NCBI RefSeq assembly: GCF_018257515.1
Contig: NZ_JAERJR010000001.1
Coordinates: forward strand, 434,001 to 498,000
Length of the DNA stretch: 64,000 nucleotides
Origin: Tatumella sp. JGM118
Lineage (GTDB): Bacteria; Pseudomonadota; Gammaproteobacteria; Enterobacterales; Enterobacteriaceae
Reading direction: 5' to 3'
This document shows positions 32,080 to 41,008 of this stretch, in pieces (within the stretch, counting starts at the first letter, position 1; every line of letters starts with the position of its first letter). The position numbers and the translations under genes were made by a program. The notes under the pieces are model-generated. The model had not been told where the DNA came from, did no database searches, and was given only the letters and a program-made list of their open reading frames with translations.

Positions 32080-33545
32080 TCAGCCGAAATCAATATCAAT
32101 GGCGACCCCTTGATCGCAACAGACCAGGGGCCACCGGAAGCGGGAAGGGGATAACCGGAACAGACATTGCCGGTTATTTCTGGCGTTCTCTTTCCCCGGG
32201 CAGGTAATCAACGTTACCGGCGGTGATTTGCGTCAGTCGCCTGCCGTCATTGTCGCTCCCTTGTCTGAGCGGGGCGGGCAGAGACTGCGGATGTACGATG
32301 TTCTGCCTGAAAACGCTTTGCCCGGCGAAGGCCTTGCCGGAAAATAGCCTGTGGAGCCTGTGGAGCCTGTGGAGCCTGTGGAGCCTGTGGAGCCTGTGGA
32401 GCCTGAGCCCTCTGTCCGGCTCACTCTTTATTTCCTGTCGCTCTGTCCATCTCCACGGTTCGGGCCCACCTGCCACCACTCAGTTCTCATTAATCCGGCA
32501 ATCACAGGCCCGTACGTACCCTCGCTATGTACACCTGTAACATGTTGTGCAGTAAAGCGACTATCATTCATTTACATTCCTCTGCCGTTGGGGCCGGCGA
32601 CGCAGCCGACAAGCTTTCGCGCTTTTGCAGGCATCAACTTCCCCGTGAAAAGCGGCAGGGCGGGTCTGCACTGGCTACGACACGGGGTCTGCCAGCTATC
32701 ACTCCTGCCATGAATACCCCGGGGGCTCGCTCCATCAGGGAATTATCGTCCGGGCCAGGCCTGACCGGCTTCAGTGATAGGGAGAAACGGGCAGCCAGCA
32801 GGCTGACGGAGGCGGTTTGTCCTGACGAGGGGAAGCAGCAGCCGATATTCGTGGCGAGCAACGGATTATTATCAAATATCCGCGAAACGGACCGCCGGGA
32901 GTCTGCCATTTCGCTCATTTTTTCCACGCGATACGGCGGATTATTGTGTCTTAAGGGCCGCCGGAATGACCGGTTATTCAGCCGGCGCGTGAACAAGGCT
33001 CAGCGAAACGCCGCATAGATGAACAGAATGCCAATATACCCCGGCTGATGAATGACAGACTGCAAGGCAGTTTGCTTCCCCGGGGAAGGGCGTCCGGCAA
33101 TGAATCAATATCGCTCACAGGTCAGTGATACTAAGTTTTATTTATGATTACTTCATAAAAAAAGAATATAACCGTGCTGACAGTTTTGCAGAGGTATTAT
33201 TTTTGTTAATTTTTGCAGTGAATAATCTGCGGATCAATAGAAAAAATGTATGTCAGTGATTACTATCACTTTACCGCGATTATGCGATGCGGTTATATAT
33301 TTATAATATTACACTGTTAAAATCACTGAAATAGTATCGTCAGGGTATTATCCACTGAGGTTTCCGGCGACAGAATGACGCTAAGTCGCCGGTTGACAGG
33401 GGAGCGCGGCAACCTCCGGAAGACTAAATTGTGCCTCATATCAATAATTATCGTCATTGTTCCCTCTCAGGATTAAAAATGGCTTGCCATTAATTAAAGG
33501 ATATGTGATAACAATTGATAGATTAATCGAGGTACGATTCTGTAT
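32080..33545. other. yebO-yobF gap (about 1.47 kb, no supported gene)
   Basis: The first kilobase (32080-33110) is GC-balanced with several open but unconvincing frames (longest 163 codons at 32527-33018), none with a ribosome site plus family resemblance. It includes the 9-base repeat at 32346-32405. The last 420 bases (about 33120-33545) turn strongly AT-rich with poly-A and poly-T tracts, typical of a curved or H-NS-bound promoter region for yobF-cspC. I found no mgrB or kdgR remnant. Confidence 0.7.
32346..32405. repeat. Perfect 9-base tandem repeat, 6.7 copies
   Basis: Six exact copies of AGCCTGTGG (32346-32399) plus a partial AGCCTG. Because the period is three codons, all six reading frames stay open through it (for example Ser-Leu-Trp, Glu-Pro-Val, Gly-Ser-Thr repeats), so open frames here are not evidence for a gene. 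A likely slippage hotspot. Confidence 0.95.
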
Positions 33546-33659
33546 ATGTATGGCATTATCAGTAAAGAAGTTATGAGTAAAGACGTTATCGTTAGAACTG
33601 CTTCCTTTGCCGAACCTAATATTAGTGCCTCATTCAGTGAGTCCCGCGTTTTTCTGTAA
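33546..33659 (+). CDS. yobF: YobF small protein (37 residues)
   Basis: Reads MYGIISKEVMSKDVIVRT then ASFAEPNISASFSESRVFL and stops. The opening matches E. coli YobF (MCGIFSKEVLSKHVDVE), and the position directly ahead of cspC is the same. A GAGG ribosome site lies at 33529-33532. YobF is a small stress-linked protein co-transcribed with cspC; its own role is unknown. The C-terminal half differs from E. coli and is shorter (37 versus 47 residues). Confidence 0.85.
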   Translation: MYGIISKEVMSKDVIVRTASFAEPNISASFSESRVFL

Positions 33660-33701
33660 TATCGCCTTCGGGCAAAATAAACATTTTAAGGAATTTGCAA
33701 A

Positions 33702-33911
33702 ATGGCAAAGATTAAAGGTCAGGTTAAGTGGTTCAACGAGTCTAAAGGTTTTGGTTTCATTACTCCTGCTGACGGCAGCAAAGACGTGTTCGTACACTTC
33801 TCTGCAATCCAGGGTAACGGCTTCAAAACTCTGGCTGAAGGCCAGAACGTTGAGTTCGAAATCCAGGACGGTCAGAAAGGTCCTGCTGCAGTAAACGTTA
33901 CTGCAATCTGA
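33702..33911 (+). CDS. cspC: Cold-shock-family protein CspC
   Basis: 69-residue cold-shock domain protein that binds RNA and single-stranded DNA and affects stability of rpoS and other mRNAs. RNP1 (KGFGFI, about 16-21) and RNP2 (VFVHF, about 29-33) are intact, and the sequence agrees with E. coli CspC at every residue I can recall, so CspC rather than CspE. AAGGA precedes the ATG. It lies 42 bases after yobF and is followed by a strong terminator. Confidence 0.97.
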
Positions 33912-33955
33912 TAAGCGACACTCTTTCAGGGTCACCCCTGACAGGATGAATTGCG

Positions 33956-33983
33956 AAACCCTGCTCAATGAGCGGGGTTTTTT
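33956..33983 (+). terminator. Terminator after cspC
   Basis: AAACCCTGCTC and GAGCGGGGTTT form an 11-base-pair stem with a 3-base loop; the 3' arm runs into six T residues. Confidence 0.93.
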
Positions 33984-34026
33984 CTTTTGAGTCCGGCAAT
34001 GAACAGGTACACTGCCCGCTGATTTT

Positions 34027-34860
34027 ATGAGTGGGGTAACAGCAGTGTTTATATGTCCGTTGTGCCAGCAGTTGCTTGAAAAGCAGCAGGGTGGATGGCG
34101 ATGCGCCGGTAATCATCAGTTTGACCAGGCCCGGGAAGGGTATGTGAATCTTCTCCCTGTGCAACATAAAGGTTCCAAAATTCCTGGTGACAGTCCGGAG
34201 ATGATGCAGGCGCGGCGTAATTTTCTGGATGCCGGCTATTATCAGCCGCTGCGTGATGCCGTCACGGCGATGCTGACAGAACATTTGCCCGGCCCCGACG
34301 TCAGGATCCTCGATATCGGGTGTGGCGAGGGCTATTATACCGCTGGTATGGCTGCGGCATTCGAATCCCGCCCCGGCGCGGAAATCTATGGCCTGGATGT
34401 GGCAAAAATTGCCATAAAATCGGCCGCTAAACGCTATAAAGCGATTCGTTTTTGTGTCGCCTCCAGTTATCGTCTGCCTTTCGCCGATAACAGTCTTTCC
34501 GCGGTATTACGCATTTATGCACCCTGCAAAGACGAAGAACTCGCCAGAACCCTGACTCCCGGCGGCTATCTGCTGACGGTGACTCCGGCATCGCGTCATC
34601 TGATGCAACTCAAAGCCCTCATCTATCAGGACGTTAAATTGCATGAGGAAAATGAACATCCGCTGGACGCCTTTGACTGTGTGCAGGAGCAACGGCTCAG
34701 TTATCCGATGTCTCTGCAACCGCAAGCCTCGCTGGACCTGTTACAAATGACCCCTTTTGCCTGGCGGGCGACAGAAACGGTGCGTGAAACTTTGGCTGCC
34801 TCTGAAGACTTTGCCTGCGAGGCGGATTTCCGTCTGCGGTTATGGCAACGTAAACGCTGA
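34027..34860 (+). CDS. rlmA: 23S rRNA m1G745 methyltransferase RlmA
   Basis: Methylates G745 of 23S rRNA. It has an N-terminal zinc ribbon (ICPLC, then C and H in RCAGNHQFD) and a SAM-binding Rossmann core (LDIGCGEGYYTAGMA). The IYAPCKDEELARTLTPGGYL region is typical. The start is uncertain: ATG 34027 gives 277 residues but lacks a ribosome site, while GTG 34045 gives 271 and aligns better with E. coli MSFSCPLC. In E. coli mntP follows; it is missing here. Confidence 0.94.
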   Translation: MSGVTAVFICPLCQQLLEKQQGGWRCAGNHQFDQAREGYVNLLPVQHKGSKIPGDSPEMMQARRNFLDAGYYQPLRDAVTAMLTEHLPGPDVRILDIGCGEGYYTAGMAAAFESRPGAEIYGLDVAKIAIKSAAKRYKAIRFCVASSYRLPFADNSLSAVLRIYAPCKDEELARTLTPGGYLLTVTPASRHLMQLKALIYQDVKLHEENEHPLDAFDCVQEQRLSYPMSLQPQASLDLLQMTPFAWRATETVRETLAASEDFACEADFRLRLWQRKR

Positions 34861-35136
34861 AAATCGTATATAAATGTCAGTAAATTTGTAAATGTAAAAA
34901 TTATTTTTGACGGCGTTGCTGTAACTGATACATTAACACCCTGTTTATTATTCAGGAGTAATGGGCTTAGCCCGGGTTATGGATCGTCACCGACGTCGTT
35001 CAATGTTCATCTCAGGGTTGCACTGCAACACCTCCGGTTCTCTTTTCTCACAAATTCCCGTTCAGTTTCCGCTAACACCGGTTGTTTGCCGGCGACCTGC
35101 TGTGGTCAGGACATTAATGTCCCTGAGGAGCCACTA

Positions 35137-36702
35137 ATGGAAATTTTTCTCGATCCTTCTGTCTGGGCAGGGCTGCTGACCTTAATCGTGCTGGAGATTG
35201 TTCTCGGCATCGATAACCTGGTCTTTATCGCGATCCTTGCCGATAAACTGCCACCGAAGCAGCGCGACAAGGCCCGGATCATCGGCCTGAGTCTGGCGCT
35301 GGTGATGCGACTGGCTTTGCTGTCACTGATGTCATGGCTGGTCACGCTGACAAAGCCCTTATTCCATGTGGGCGGTTTCGGATTCTCAGGACGCGATTTA
35401 ATCATGCTGGCCGGCGGGATCTTCCTGCTGTTCAAGGCCACCACAGAATTGCATGAAAGGCTGGAGAACCGGCCGGAAACCCATGACGGTAACAAGAGCT
35501 ATGCCAGTTTCTGGGTCGTCGTTATTCAGATAGTGGTACTGGATGCGGTATTCTCACTGGATGCGGTGATCACCGCCGTGGGGATGGTGAGTCATCTGTG
35601 GATAATGATGACGGCAGTGGTCATCGCCATGGGCATCATGCTGCTGGCCTCACGGCCTCTGACTCGATTCGTCAATGCGCATCCGACGGTGGTCGTACTG
35701 TGCCTCAGCTTCCTGCTGATGATTGGTCTTAGCCTGGTGGCGGAAGGTTTTGGTTTCCATATTCCGAAAGGCTACCTCTACGCGGCCATCGGCTTCTCGA
35801 TAATCATTGAGTTCTTTAACCAGATATCACGGCGTAATTTTATCCGTCATCAGGCGCGCAGACCGATGCGGGAACGTACTGCAGAGGTGATCCTGCGTCT
35901 GATGGGGGGGAACCGGGGCCAGCACCCGACAGATGAGGATGCCCGTCCGGAAGTCAGACCCGCCGGGACCGAAGCATTTAAGGATGAAGAACGCTATATG
36001 ATCACCGGCGTACTGACCCTTGCCTCGCGTTCGATCCGTAGCCTGATGACGCCACGCGGCGAAATCTCCTGGGTTAATGCGGAAAGTCCGATCGATGACA
36101 TTCGTCAGCAGCTACTGGATACCCCGCACAGCCTGTTCCCGGTCGGCCGGGGAGAGCTGGATGAAATTATTGGTGTGGTCTGGGCGAAAGAACTGCTGGT
36201 AGCGCTGGATCATGGGGTCGATGTGGCTCAGTTTGCGGCAGCGACGCCGGCTATCATTGTGCCGGAAACGCTGGACCCGATAAATCTGCTCGGTGTGCTG
36301 CGCAGAGCCCGCGGAAGCTGTGTGATTGTCAGCAACGAATTTGGGGTGGTTCAGGGACTGATCACGCCGCTGGATGTGCTGGAAGCGATTGCCGGTGAGT
36401 TCCCGGACGAAGACGAAACGCCGGATATTATTCCCGACGGTGACGGATGGCTGGTGAAAGGCGGGACGGACCTGCACTCGCTGGAACAGTTGCTGGATGT
36501 TCATTGCCTGGTGGTCCAGGGGGAAGACCATGCCTCTCTGGCGGGACGGCTTATCGACCTGAAGGGGCAGATCCCGCAGGTCGGAGAGGTGATCACCCTC
36601 GATGACCTCAGCTTTACTATCGCAGAAGCCACGGACTACCGGATTGATCTGGTTCGTGTCACCCGCACTCGTCCGGTCGACCCGGACGAGGTGGCGGCCT
36701 GA
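35137..36702 (+). CDS. yoaE: TerC-family membrane protein with CBS and CorC domains
   Basis: 521-residue protein (E. coli YoaE 518). Residues 1-235 are a TerC-type membrane domain with about seven helices and conserved acidic motifs ([35 protein letters not shown]). A CBS pair lies at about 290-425 and a CorC/HlyC transporter-associated domain at about 435-515. ATG 35137 follows GAGGAG. Family members are linked to metal-ion handling, including manganese. The 276-base upstream region replaces mntP of E. coli. It converges on sdaA with a shared terminator. Confidence 0.94.
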   Translation: MEIFLDPSVWAGLLTLIVLEIVLGIDNLVFIAILADKLPPKQRDKARIIGLSLALVMRLALLSLMSWLVTLTKPLFHVGGFGFSGRDLIMLAGGIFLLFKATTELHERLENRPETHDGNKSYASFWVVVIQIVVLDAVFSLDAVITAVGMVSHLWIMMTAVVIAMGIMLLASRPLTRFVNAHPTVVVLCLSFLLMIGLSLVAEGFGFHIPKGYLYAAIGFSIIIEFFNQISRRNFIRHQARRPMRERTAEVILRLMGGNRGQHPTDEDARPEVRPAGTEAFKDEERYMITGVLTLASRSIRSLMTPRGEISWVNAESPIDDIRQQLLDTPHSLFPVGRGELDEIIGVVWAKELLVALDHGVDVAQFAAATPAIIVPETLDPINLLGVLRRARGSCVIVSNEFGVVQGLITPLDVLEAIAGEFPDEDETPDIIPDGDGWLVKGGTDLHSLEQLLDVHCLVVQGEDHASLAGRLIDLKGQIPQVGEVITLDDLSFTIAEATDYRIDLVRVTRTRPVDPDEVAA

Positions 36703-36704
36703 AA

Positions 36705-36734
36705 AAAGGCCCCGGGTATACTCCCGGGGCCTTT
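36705..36734. terminator. Bidirectional terminator between yoaE and sdaA
   Basis: AAAGGCCCCGGG and CCCGGGGCCTTT form a 12-base-pair stem with a 6-base loop. On the minus strand it is followed by six T residues, so it is strongest for sdaA. Confidence 0.9.
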
Positions 36735-36763
36735 CATCGTCTGTTGCGGCTTATGCTGCGTCG

Positions 36764-38128
36764 TTAATCACACTGCACCTTTATCGCCAGCCCGCCACGG
36801 GAAGTTTCACGATATTTTGCATTCATATCTTTTCCGGTCTCATACATCGTTTCGATCACCTTATCGAGCGAAACCCGCGGGGCACTGGTACGGCGCAGTG
36901 CCATACGTGCGGCATTGATGGCCTTCACCGAAGCGATAGCATTACGTTCAATACAGGGAACCTGAACCTGGCCTGCCACCGGATCACAGGTCAGTCCGAG
37001 GTTATGTTCCATACCTATCTCAGCTGCGATACAGACCTGCTCCGGACTGGCCCCTGACAACTCCGCCAGACCGGCTGCCGCCATCGAGCAAGCCACACCA
37101 ACTTCGCCCTGGCAACCGACTTCGGCGCCGGAAATAGAGGCATTCATTTTATACAGGATCCCGATAGCCCCGGAGGCAAGAAAATAGCGCAAGGCCACTT
37201 CCTGACTGACCGGCGAGACAAACTGATGGTAGTAAGAGAGCACCGCCGGGATTATCCCGCACGCCCCGTTGGTCGGAGCGGTCACCACCCGGCCACCGGC
37301 CGCATTCTCTTCATTCACCGCCAGGGCGAACATATTCACCCAGTCGATCACGTTCATCGGGTCACTGGAATGCTGACTGCCGGAAACCAGCAGGCGTCGC
37401 AGAGAGGCGGCACGGCGCGGAACACGCAACGGCCCCGGCAATACACCTTCGGTATTTAAGCCGCGGTCGATACAGGCCTGCATCGTCTGCCAGACGGTAG
37501 AAAAATAGTCTTCAATCTCGCTGCGGCTATGCAGCGCCAGCTCATTTTTCAGGACCAGACCGGAAACGGACTGACCGGTGCGATGGCAGCTTTCGAGTAA
37601 TTCACGGGCGGTGTTGAACGGATAGGGCACTTCAACCTCATCGAGAACCGGTTGTCCGAACTGCGCTTCTTCAATGATAAAACCGCCGCCCACGGAATAG
37701 TAGGTCTTCTTCATCAGGCACATGTCGTCCTGCCAGGCGGTCAGGGTCAGCCCGTTTTCATGCAGCGGCAGATTATCGCTGCGGAAGGTCATGCCGCCTT
37801 CCCGCGGGAAATCCACCTCATGTGTACCGCCGGCGATCGGCAGGCGTTGTCGCTGGCCGACATCGGCCACAAACGCCGGAATGGCATCTATATCCACGGT
37901 ATCCGGGGCCGCCCCGGACAGCCCCATGATGATGGCAATGTCCGTATGGTGTCCGTGTCCGGTGAGGGAGAGTGAACCATAGACATCCACTGAAATGCGG
38001 GTCGTCAGGGTAAGTTTATCTTCGGCAATCAGCGCATCAGCAAATTCTTTGCCCGCCTTCATAGGCCCTACCGTATGAGAACTGGAAGGACCGATACCTA
38101 CTTTAAACATGTCGAAGACACTTATCAC
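36764..38128 (-). CDS. sdaA: L-serine deaminase SdaA
   Basis: Iron-sulfur L-serine dehydratase that makes pyruvate and ammonia from serine. It has 454 residues as in E. coli. N-terminal beta domain ([20 protein letters not shown]) and C-terminal alpha domain with cysteines in [28 protein letters not shown] and [19 protein letters not shown] that ligate the 4Fe-4S cluster. It is transcribed alone, downstream of nudL on the same strand but 162 bases away. Confidence 0.97.
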   Translation of the reverse strand: MISVFDMFKVGIGPSSSHTVGPMKAGKEFADALIAEDKLTLTTRISVDVYGSLSLTGHGHHTDIAIIMGLSGAAPDTVDIDAIPAFVADVGQRQRLPIAGGTHEVDFPREGGMTFRSDNLPLHENGLTLTAWQDDMCLMKKTYYSVGGGFIIEEAQFGQPVLDEVEVPYPFNTARELLESCHRTGQSVSGLVLKNELALHSRSEIEDYFSTVWQTMQACIDRGLNTEGVLPGPLRVPRRAASLRRLLVSGSQHSSDPMNVIDWVNMFALAVNEENAAGGRVVTAPTNGACGIIPAVLSYYHQFVSPVSQEVALRYFLASGAIGILYKMNASISGAEVGCQGEVGVACSMAAAGLAELSGASPEQVCIAAEIGMEHNLGLTCDPVAGQVQVPCIERNAIASVKAINAARMALRRTSAPRVSLDKVIETMYETGKDMNAKYRETSRGGLAIKVQCD

Positions 38129-38290
38129 AAAAACTCCCGTACTCTGGTCAAACTGGCGATATCCGGCTGATCGCGATCGCTTTGCAGGCAGACCCGCACA
38201 TCAGCACAGTAAAATGTGTTCCGGGTGTGGCACCCGGAATAATTATCGGCGGAAAAGGGAGATAAAGACAGGGATTATCGCTGAAAACGG

Positions 38291-38854
38291 TTATTCACCG
38301 GTTATCTGTTTTCCGAGGCTGCGAATAATACCTGCAGTCATGCCCCAGATAAAATGCTTTTGGTAATCCACCACCCACACCCTATGGGGATGTCCGTTAC
38401 GCAGCACCTCCAGCCGGAAAAAGTTCGCAGGCGAAAGCAGGGCGGCTAACGGTACTTCAAAGCTCAGTGCCACTTCCCCCGGTTCGGGTGTCAGCGGGGT
38501 GCCGGGACTTAATAACGCCACAAACGGGGTCACATGGAAGCCGGTCTGACTGCTGACGGCGGGGAGGGTGCCGATAATCTCGATCTGAGAGGGGGACAGC
38601 CCCAGTTCTTCACCGGTTTCCCGCAGGGCGGTCTGCATCAGTGAACGGTCAGCCGGATCCCGTTTACCGCCGGGGAAGGCGACCTGTCCGGGATGATGTC
38701 GCAAATGTGTGGCTCGTTTGGTCAGCAACAGGCGCGGTTCAGGATAGGTGACCACCGGCACCAGGACGGCCGCCTCACGGCCCCCCGGGGAGGGCGGTGG
38801 ACTTTCCGGAGGTAACAGCGACAGGAACCGCTGACGGAACTCCGCGCTATTCAT
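38291..38854 (-). CDS. nudL: Nudix hydrolase NudL (putative CoA pyrophosphatase)
   Basis: 187-residue Nudix protein of the coenzyme A diphosphatase subfamily. It shows the CoA-pyrophosphatase motif LLTKRATHLRHHPGQVAFPG followed by a Nudix box (GGKRDPADRSLMQTALRETG then EELGL). I chose ATG 38854 (MNSAEFRQRFLSLLPPE), overlapping the pabB stop by 8 bases, so the two are translationally coupled. Substrate is inferred from the subfamily. Confidence 0.93.
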   Translation of the reverse strand: MNSAEFRQRFLSLLPPESPPPSPGGREAAVLVPVVTYPEPRLLLTKRATHLRHHPGQVAFPGGKRDPADRSLMQTALRETGEELGLSPSQIEIIGTLPAVSSQTGFHVTPFVALLSPGTPLTPEPGEVALSFEVPLAALLSPANFFRLEVLRNGHPHRVWVVDYQKHFIWGMTAGIIRSLGKQITGE

Positions 38855-40223
38855 TGCCGGCCGTTGCGGATAAACGCTGCAGTGCCGGCAGGATCCGTTG
38901 TACTTTATGGAAGGTTTCCTGATACTCCTGTTCCAGCACACTGTCGGCCACGATACCTCCGCCTGCCGTACAGTAAAGCTTTCCGCCTTCGGCGGTCAGT
39001 GTCCGGATAGTGATACTGGTGTCCATCGTACCGCAGCGGCTGAGATAACCGATGCTGCCACACCAGGCATTGCGCCGATGCGGTTCAAGTTCATCGATGA
39101 TTTCCATGGCCCGGATTTTCGGTGCTCCGGTAATCGAACCGCCCGGAAAGCAGGCCCGTAGCAGATCTGTCGGGTGCAGCCCGGCCGGCAGGGTTCCGCG
39201 AACCGTGCTGACCAGATGATGCACCGCCGGGAAAGGTTCTACGACGAACAGTTCAGGCACGGTGACGCTGCCTGGTGTGGCAATACGGCCGATATCGTTA
39301 CGCAGCAGGTCGACAATCATCAGGTTTTCTGCCCGATCTTTCTCTGCGATAGCGAGTTCTGCGGCCTGCCGGGCATCTTCGTGCGGATCACTCATCCGGG
39401 GGCGCGTTCCTTTAATCGGCCGGGTTTCTATCTCACTCCCCGAGACCTTAAGAAAGCGTTCCGGGGAGAGACTCAGCAGACAGCTCGACTCAAGACGAAT
39501 AAAGGCGCTGAAAGGTGCACGGTTTTCATGACTCAGATGTTCCCAGGCTTGCCACTCACTGCCTTCATAAGCAGCACTGAACCGTTGTGCCAGATTTATC
39601 TGGTAACAGTCACCGGCATGGATATACTCTTTTACCCGGCCGAAACATCGGGCATAGTCCGGAGCCGATAAATTACTTTCCCACTCGCTCAGTAAACGGA
39701 ACGCAGGCCGGGCGGACGAGGGGCGTTCATTAAGCCAGTGCAGACGGTGACTGACATCGCCCAGACTGAGCAGAGTAAGGCGTTTCAGATGGTGATCTGC
39801 TATCATCGCCCAGTCATAAATGCCGACCGCCATATCGGGTGTCTGCAGATCGTTGATCGCCCGTCGGGGAAGGTGTTCAAAGCGTCGTCCCAGATCATAG
39901 CCAAACAGACCCAGCGCCCCGCCGGTAAAAGGAAGATCCGCATCGGGGGTGTCGATAGCCGGTAACAGTTCGAGGGCTTCCTGTACCAGCGTCAGCGGAT
40001 CCCGGCCGGATAGCCGGCGGCCCTCAGCGTCTTCAATCGTGGTTTCAGTGCCACGGGTGGTCAGTGTCAGTCGCGGGTCAGCGCTGAAAATATCAAAGCG
40101 ATTGTCGTGATGATCGGCCGCGGAAGAGCTTAACAGCATAGCCCACGGCAATTCAGCAACACGCGAAAACCAGCCGGTGAGCGCATCCGGAGTGTATGGC
40201 AGGGAAATTGTTTTCAGGGTCAT
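38847..40223 (-). CDS. pabB: Aminodeoxychorismate synthase component I PabB
   Basis: Converts chorismate to 4-amino-4-deoxychorismate with PabA, for folate. 458 residues. The chorismate-binding domain has the PIKGTRPR motif (the catalytic lysine of the PabB/TrpE class), AENLMIVDLLRNDIGRIA, VEPFPAVHHLVSTV, PGGSITGAPKIRAMEII and the C-terminal YCTAGGGIVADS. ATG 40223 (MTLKTISLPYTPD) fits homologues; the frame opens 27 codons earlier. It diverges from yoaH and is the first gene of pabB-nudL. Confidence 0.96.
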   Translation of the reverse strand: MTLKTISLPYTPDALTGWFSRVAELPWAMLLSSSAADHHDNRFDIFSADPRLTLTTRGTETTIEDAEGRRLSGRDPLTLVQEALELLPAIDTPDADLPFTGGALGLFGYDLGRRFEHLPRRAINDLQTPDMAVGIYDWAMIADHHLKRLTLLSLGDVSHRLHWLNERPSSARPAFRLLSEWESNLSAPDYARCFGRVKEYIHAGDCYQINLAQRFSAAYEGSEWQAWEHLSHENRAPFSAFIRLESSCLLSLSPERFLKVSGSEIETRPIKGTRPRMSDPHEDARQAAELAIAEKDRAENLMIVDLLRNDIGRIATPGSVTVPELFVVEPFPAVHHLVSTVRGTLPAGLHPTDLLRACFPGGSITGAPKIRAMEIIDELEPHRRNAWCGSIGYLSRCGTMDTSITIRTLTAEGGKLYCTAGGGIVADSVLEQEYQETFHKVQRILPALQRLSATAGNE

Positions 40224-40337
40224 AAGTGTCAGGGCGTTGTCAGAAACTAAACTGACTATAGCCTGACATATTTTTTTATCACTGACATCCGTTATCTGGT
40301 GCATCCTGCACCGGGCCGTTGTCTGACAGAGGTTATT

Positions 40338-40532
40338 ATGTTTAAAGGATTACCGGCACTTTCGGTTGAACAGCAACAACAGGCCGTCGAACGCATTCAT
40401 CAACTGATTGCCGATGGCATGTCCAGTGGTGAGGCTATCGCACAGGTTGCTGCAGAAATTCGTGAAACGCACCAGGGCGGGATCAGCCTGGCGCGTTTTG
40501 AAGATGAAGACGAAGAAGACGAACAGGAATAG
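40338..40532 (+). CDS. yoaH: YoaH family small protein
   Basis: 64 residues starting [20 protein letters not shown], matching the UPF0181 YoaH family, with the middle motif [17 protein letters not shown] and an acidic tail ([10 protein letters not shown]). ATG 40338 follows GACAGAGG. Function unknown. It ends 6 bases from the stop of the convergent yoaB. Confidence 0.9.
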   Translation: MFKGLPALSVEQQQQAVERIHQLIADGMSSGEAIAQVAAEIRETHQGGISLARFEDEDEEDEQE

Positions 40533-40538
40533 TGCCGG

Positions 40539-40883
40539 TTATAACGCGGCGATCACCTTAATTTCTACTTTGTATTTCGGATGCATCAGGCCGGCCAGTA
40601 CGGTGCAGCGGACCGGGGCATTACCCGGAGAGACCCAGGCATCCCAGGCCTGGTTCATGGCATCAAAATCGGCCTTATCGGTCAGGAAAATAGTGGCGTC
40701 GAGGATTTTGCTTTTATCGCTACCGACGCGGGTCAGTATCTTATCGATAACGGCCAGCGCATCGGCGGTCTGTGCCAGCGCATCGCCGTCAAGATCTTCC
40801 GGGACACTGGTGTAATACACCGTCTGGTCGTGAATTACGGCTTCGGACATACGGTGTTCGGGATCGATTCGTGTAATGGTCAT
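40539..40883 (-). CDS. yoaB: RidA/YjgF family protein YoaB
   Basis: 114-residue RidA-superfamily protein; members deaminate reactive enamine or imine intermediates. The conserved Arg of the active site is in PVRCTVLAGLMHPKYKVEIK. ATG 40883 has AAGGAG six bases upstream; a TTG two codons earlier is less likely. Specific substrate unknown for the YoaB branch. Confidence 0.92.
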   Translation of the reverse strand: MTITRIDPEHRMSEAVIHDQTVYYTSVPEDLDGDALAQTADALAVIDKILTRVGSDKSKILDATIFLTDKADFDAMNQAWDAWVSPGNAPVRCTVLAGLMHPKYKVEIKVIAAL

Positions 40884-41008
40884 TGACAACTCCTTAGTAA
40901 CAATGTCCGTCAGCCTGCCATATCAGGAGGAATATGTCATCCCTGGTGGTGAGCAGGCGGGATTACTGACATAATTGCGGGGTGCAACCGAATGACGAGA
41001 GAGGCGAT

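Noticed and set aside
32527-33018. 163-codon open frame on the plus strand
   Set aside because: No ribosome site, no family resemblance, composition unlike neighbouring genes, and overlapping open frames on the other strand.
34950-35060. Confident yybP-ykoY riboswitch call upstream of yoaE
   Set aside because: Some stem and GGAGTA-like elements exist, but I could not align the conserved core loops by eye, so it is kept only as a point to test.
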